From JAIBBG01 sp043748015 (lineage in GTDB: Bacteria; Bacteroidota; Bacteroidia; Flavobacteriales_D; Sanyastnellaceae): a stretch of 6,105 bases of DNA. Below the pieces are notes generated by a model that was not told where the DNA came from, did no database searches, and saw only the letters and a program-made list of their open reading frames with translations. The position numbers were made by a program, and so were the translations under genes. The DNA is taken from positions 1 to 6,105 of the forward strand of contig JAYTOA010000061.1 in the NCBI GenBank assembly GCA_043748015.1, given 5' to 3'. Positions 5,932 to 6,105 of this stretch are shown one piece after another (position 1 is the first letter of the stretch; every line of letters begins with the position of its first letter).

Positions 5932-6105
5932 CAAAAAATTCAAGGCTGTAGAGAAAATACTTGAAATCCATGCCACCTGCGGGCTGACAAATCCCAACTC
6001 CTCCTGCTTTCAAAAAAGTCCGGCACCGATTTGCCAAGCTAAATTCCCTCCTTTTCTTTTTTGAAATCAGTCGTCAAACAGGGATTTGTCTATAGCCCTG
6101 CGGTG

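Larger units (their letters stand above)
5846..6105 (-). repeat. Dispersed repeat copy 2, inverted, cut by the right window edge
   Basis: This is the reverse complement of 1586-1845, aligned over all 260 visible bases with no gaps and about 11 substitutions. Similarity is still perfect at the last base of the window, so the copy continues outside. If it is full length like copy 1, about 184 bp are missing. The differences cluster near the hairpin loop and next to the terminal repeat (four bases at 5867-5870, three of which differ). Confidence 0.85.

Noticed and set aside
1..6105. CRISPR array, tRNA, rRNA, transposase or defence island
   Set aside because: I scanned for regularly spaced repeats, cloverleaf-like sequence and known enzyme motifs on both strands and found none. 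The only repeats are the dispersed palindromic and TIR elements.

Overview
The window reads as chromosomal DNA from a member of the Bacteroidota, probably an environmental lineage of the Cytophagales/Chitinophagales/Saprospirales type. The grounds are indirect: AT-leaning composition, few Shine-Dalgarno sites, an M1 peptidase with a signal peptide ending in NAQ, an MFS carrier with a FGTNIRAT segment of the kind I associate with this phylum, and long intergenic repeats. No rRNA or marker gene is present, so the assignment is tentative.

Layout from left to right. (1) 2-910, plus strand: the C-terminal 302 codons of a CitE/HpcH-like protein of the DUF6986 type (sometimes annotated 'phosphoenolpyruvate kinase'), cut by the left edge. 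(2) 911-2010: a 1.1-kb gene-free stretch built largely of repeats. These are a degenerate 251-bp palindromic element (1070-1320), a 444-bp element bounded by 21-bp terminal inverted repeats (1402-1845), and two adjacent small hairpins (1877-1912). (3) 2011-3873, minus strand: an exported M1-family zinc metallopeptidase. (4) 3924-4580, plus strand: an M23 (LytM) peptidase with a probable lipoprotein signal, divergent from the M1 gene across 50 bp. (5) 4589-5836, minus strand: a 12-helix MFS transporter, convergent with the M23 gene across 8 bp. (6) 5846-6105: a second, inverted copy of the 1402-1845 element, cut by the right edge.

The three complete genes do not form an obvious pathway. Two are envelope-located zinc hydrolases, one expected to act on peptides and one on peptidoglycan. 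The third is an inner-membrane carrier of unknown substrate. Their strand arrangement (minus, plus, minus) rules out a single operon.

The most notable structure is the repeat pair. The two visible 260-bp portions align end to end without gaps, with about 11 differences by hand count, in opposite orientation around a 4000-bp segment that holds exactly these three genes. The right-hand copy starts 9 bp upstream of the MFS start codon, so that gene's promoter should lie inside the repeat. I see no CRISPR array, tRNA, transposase, toxin-antitoxin or defence gene, and no convincing new multi-gene system. The non-autonomous repeat family is the best candidate for something under-described.
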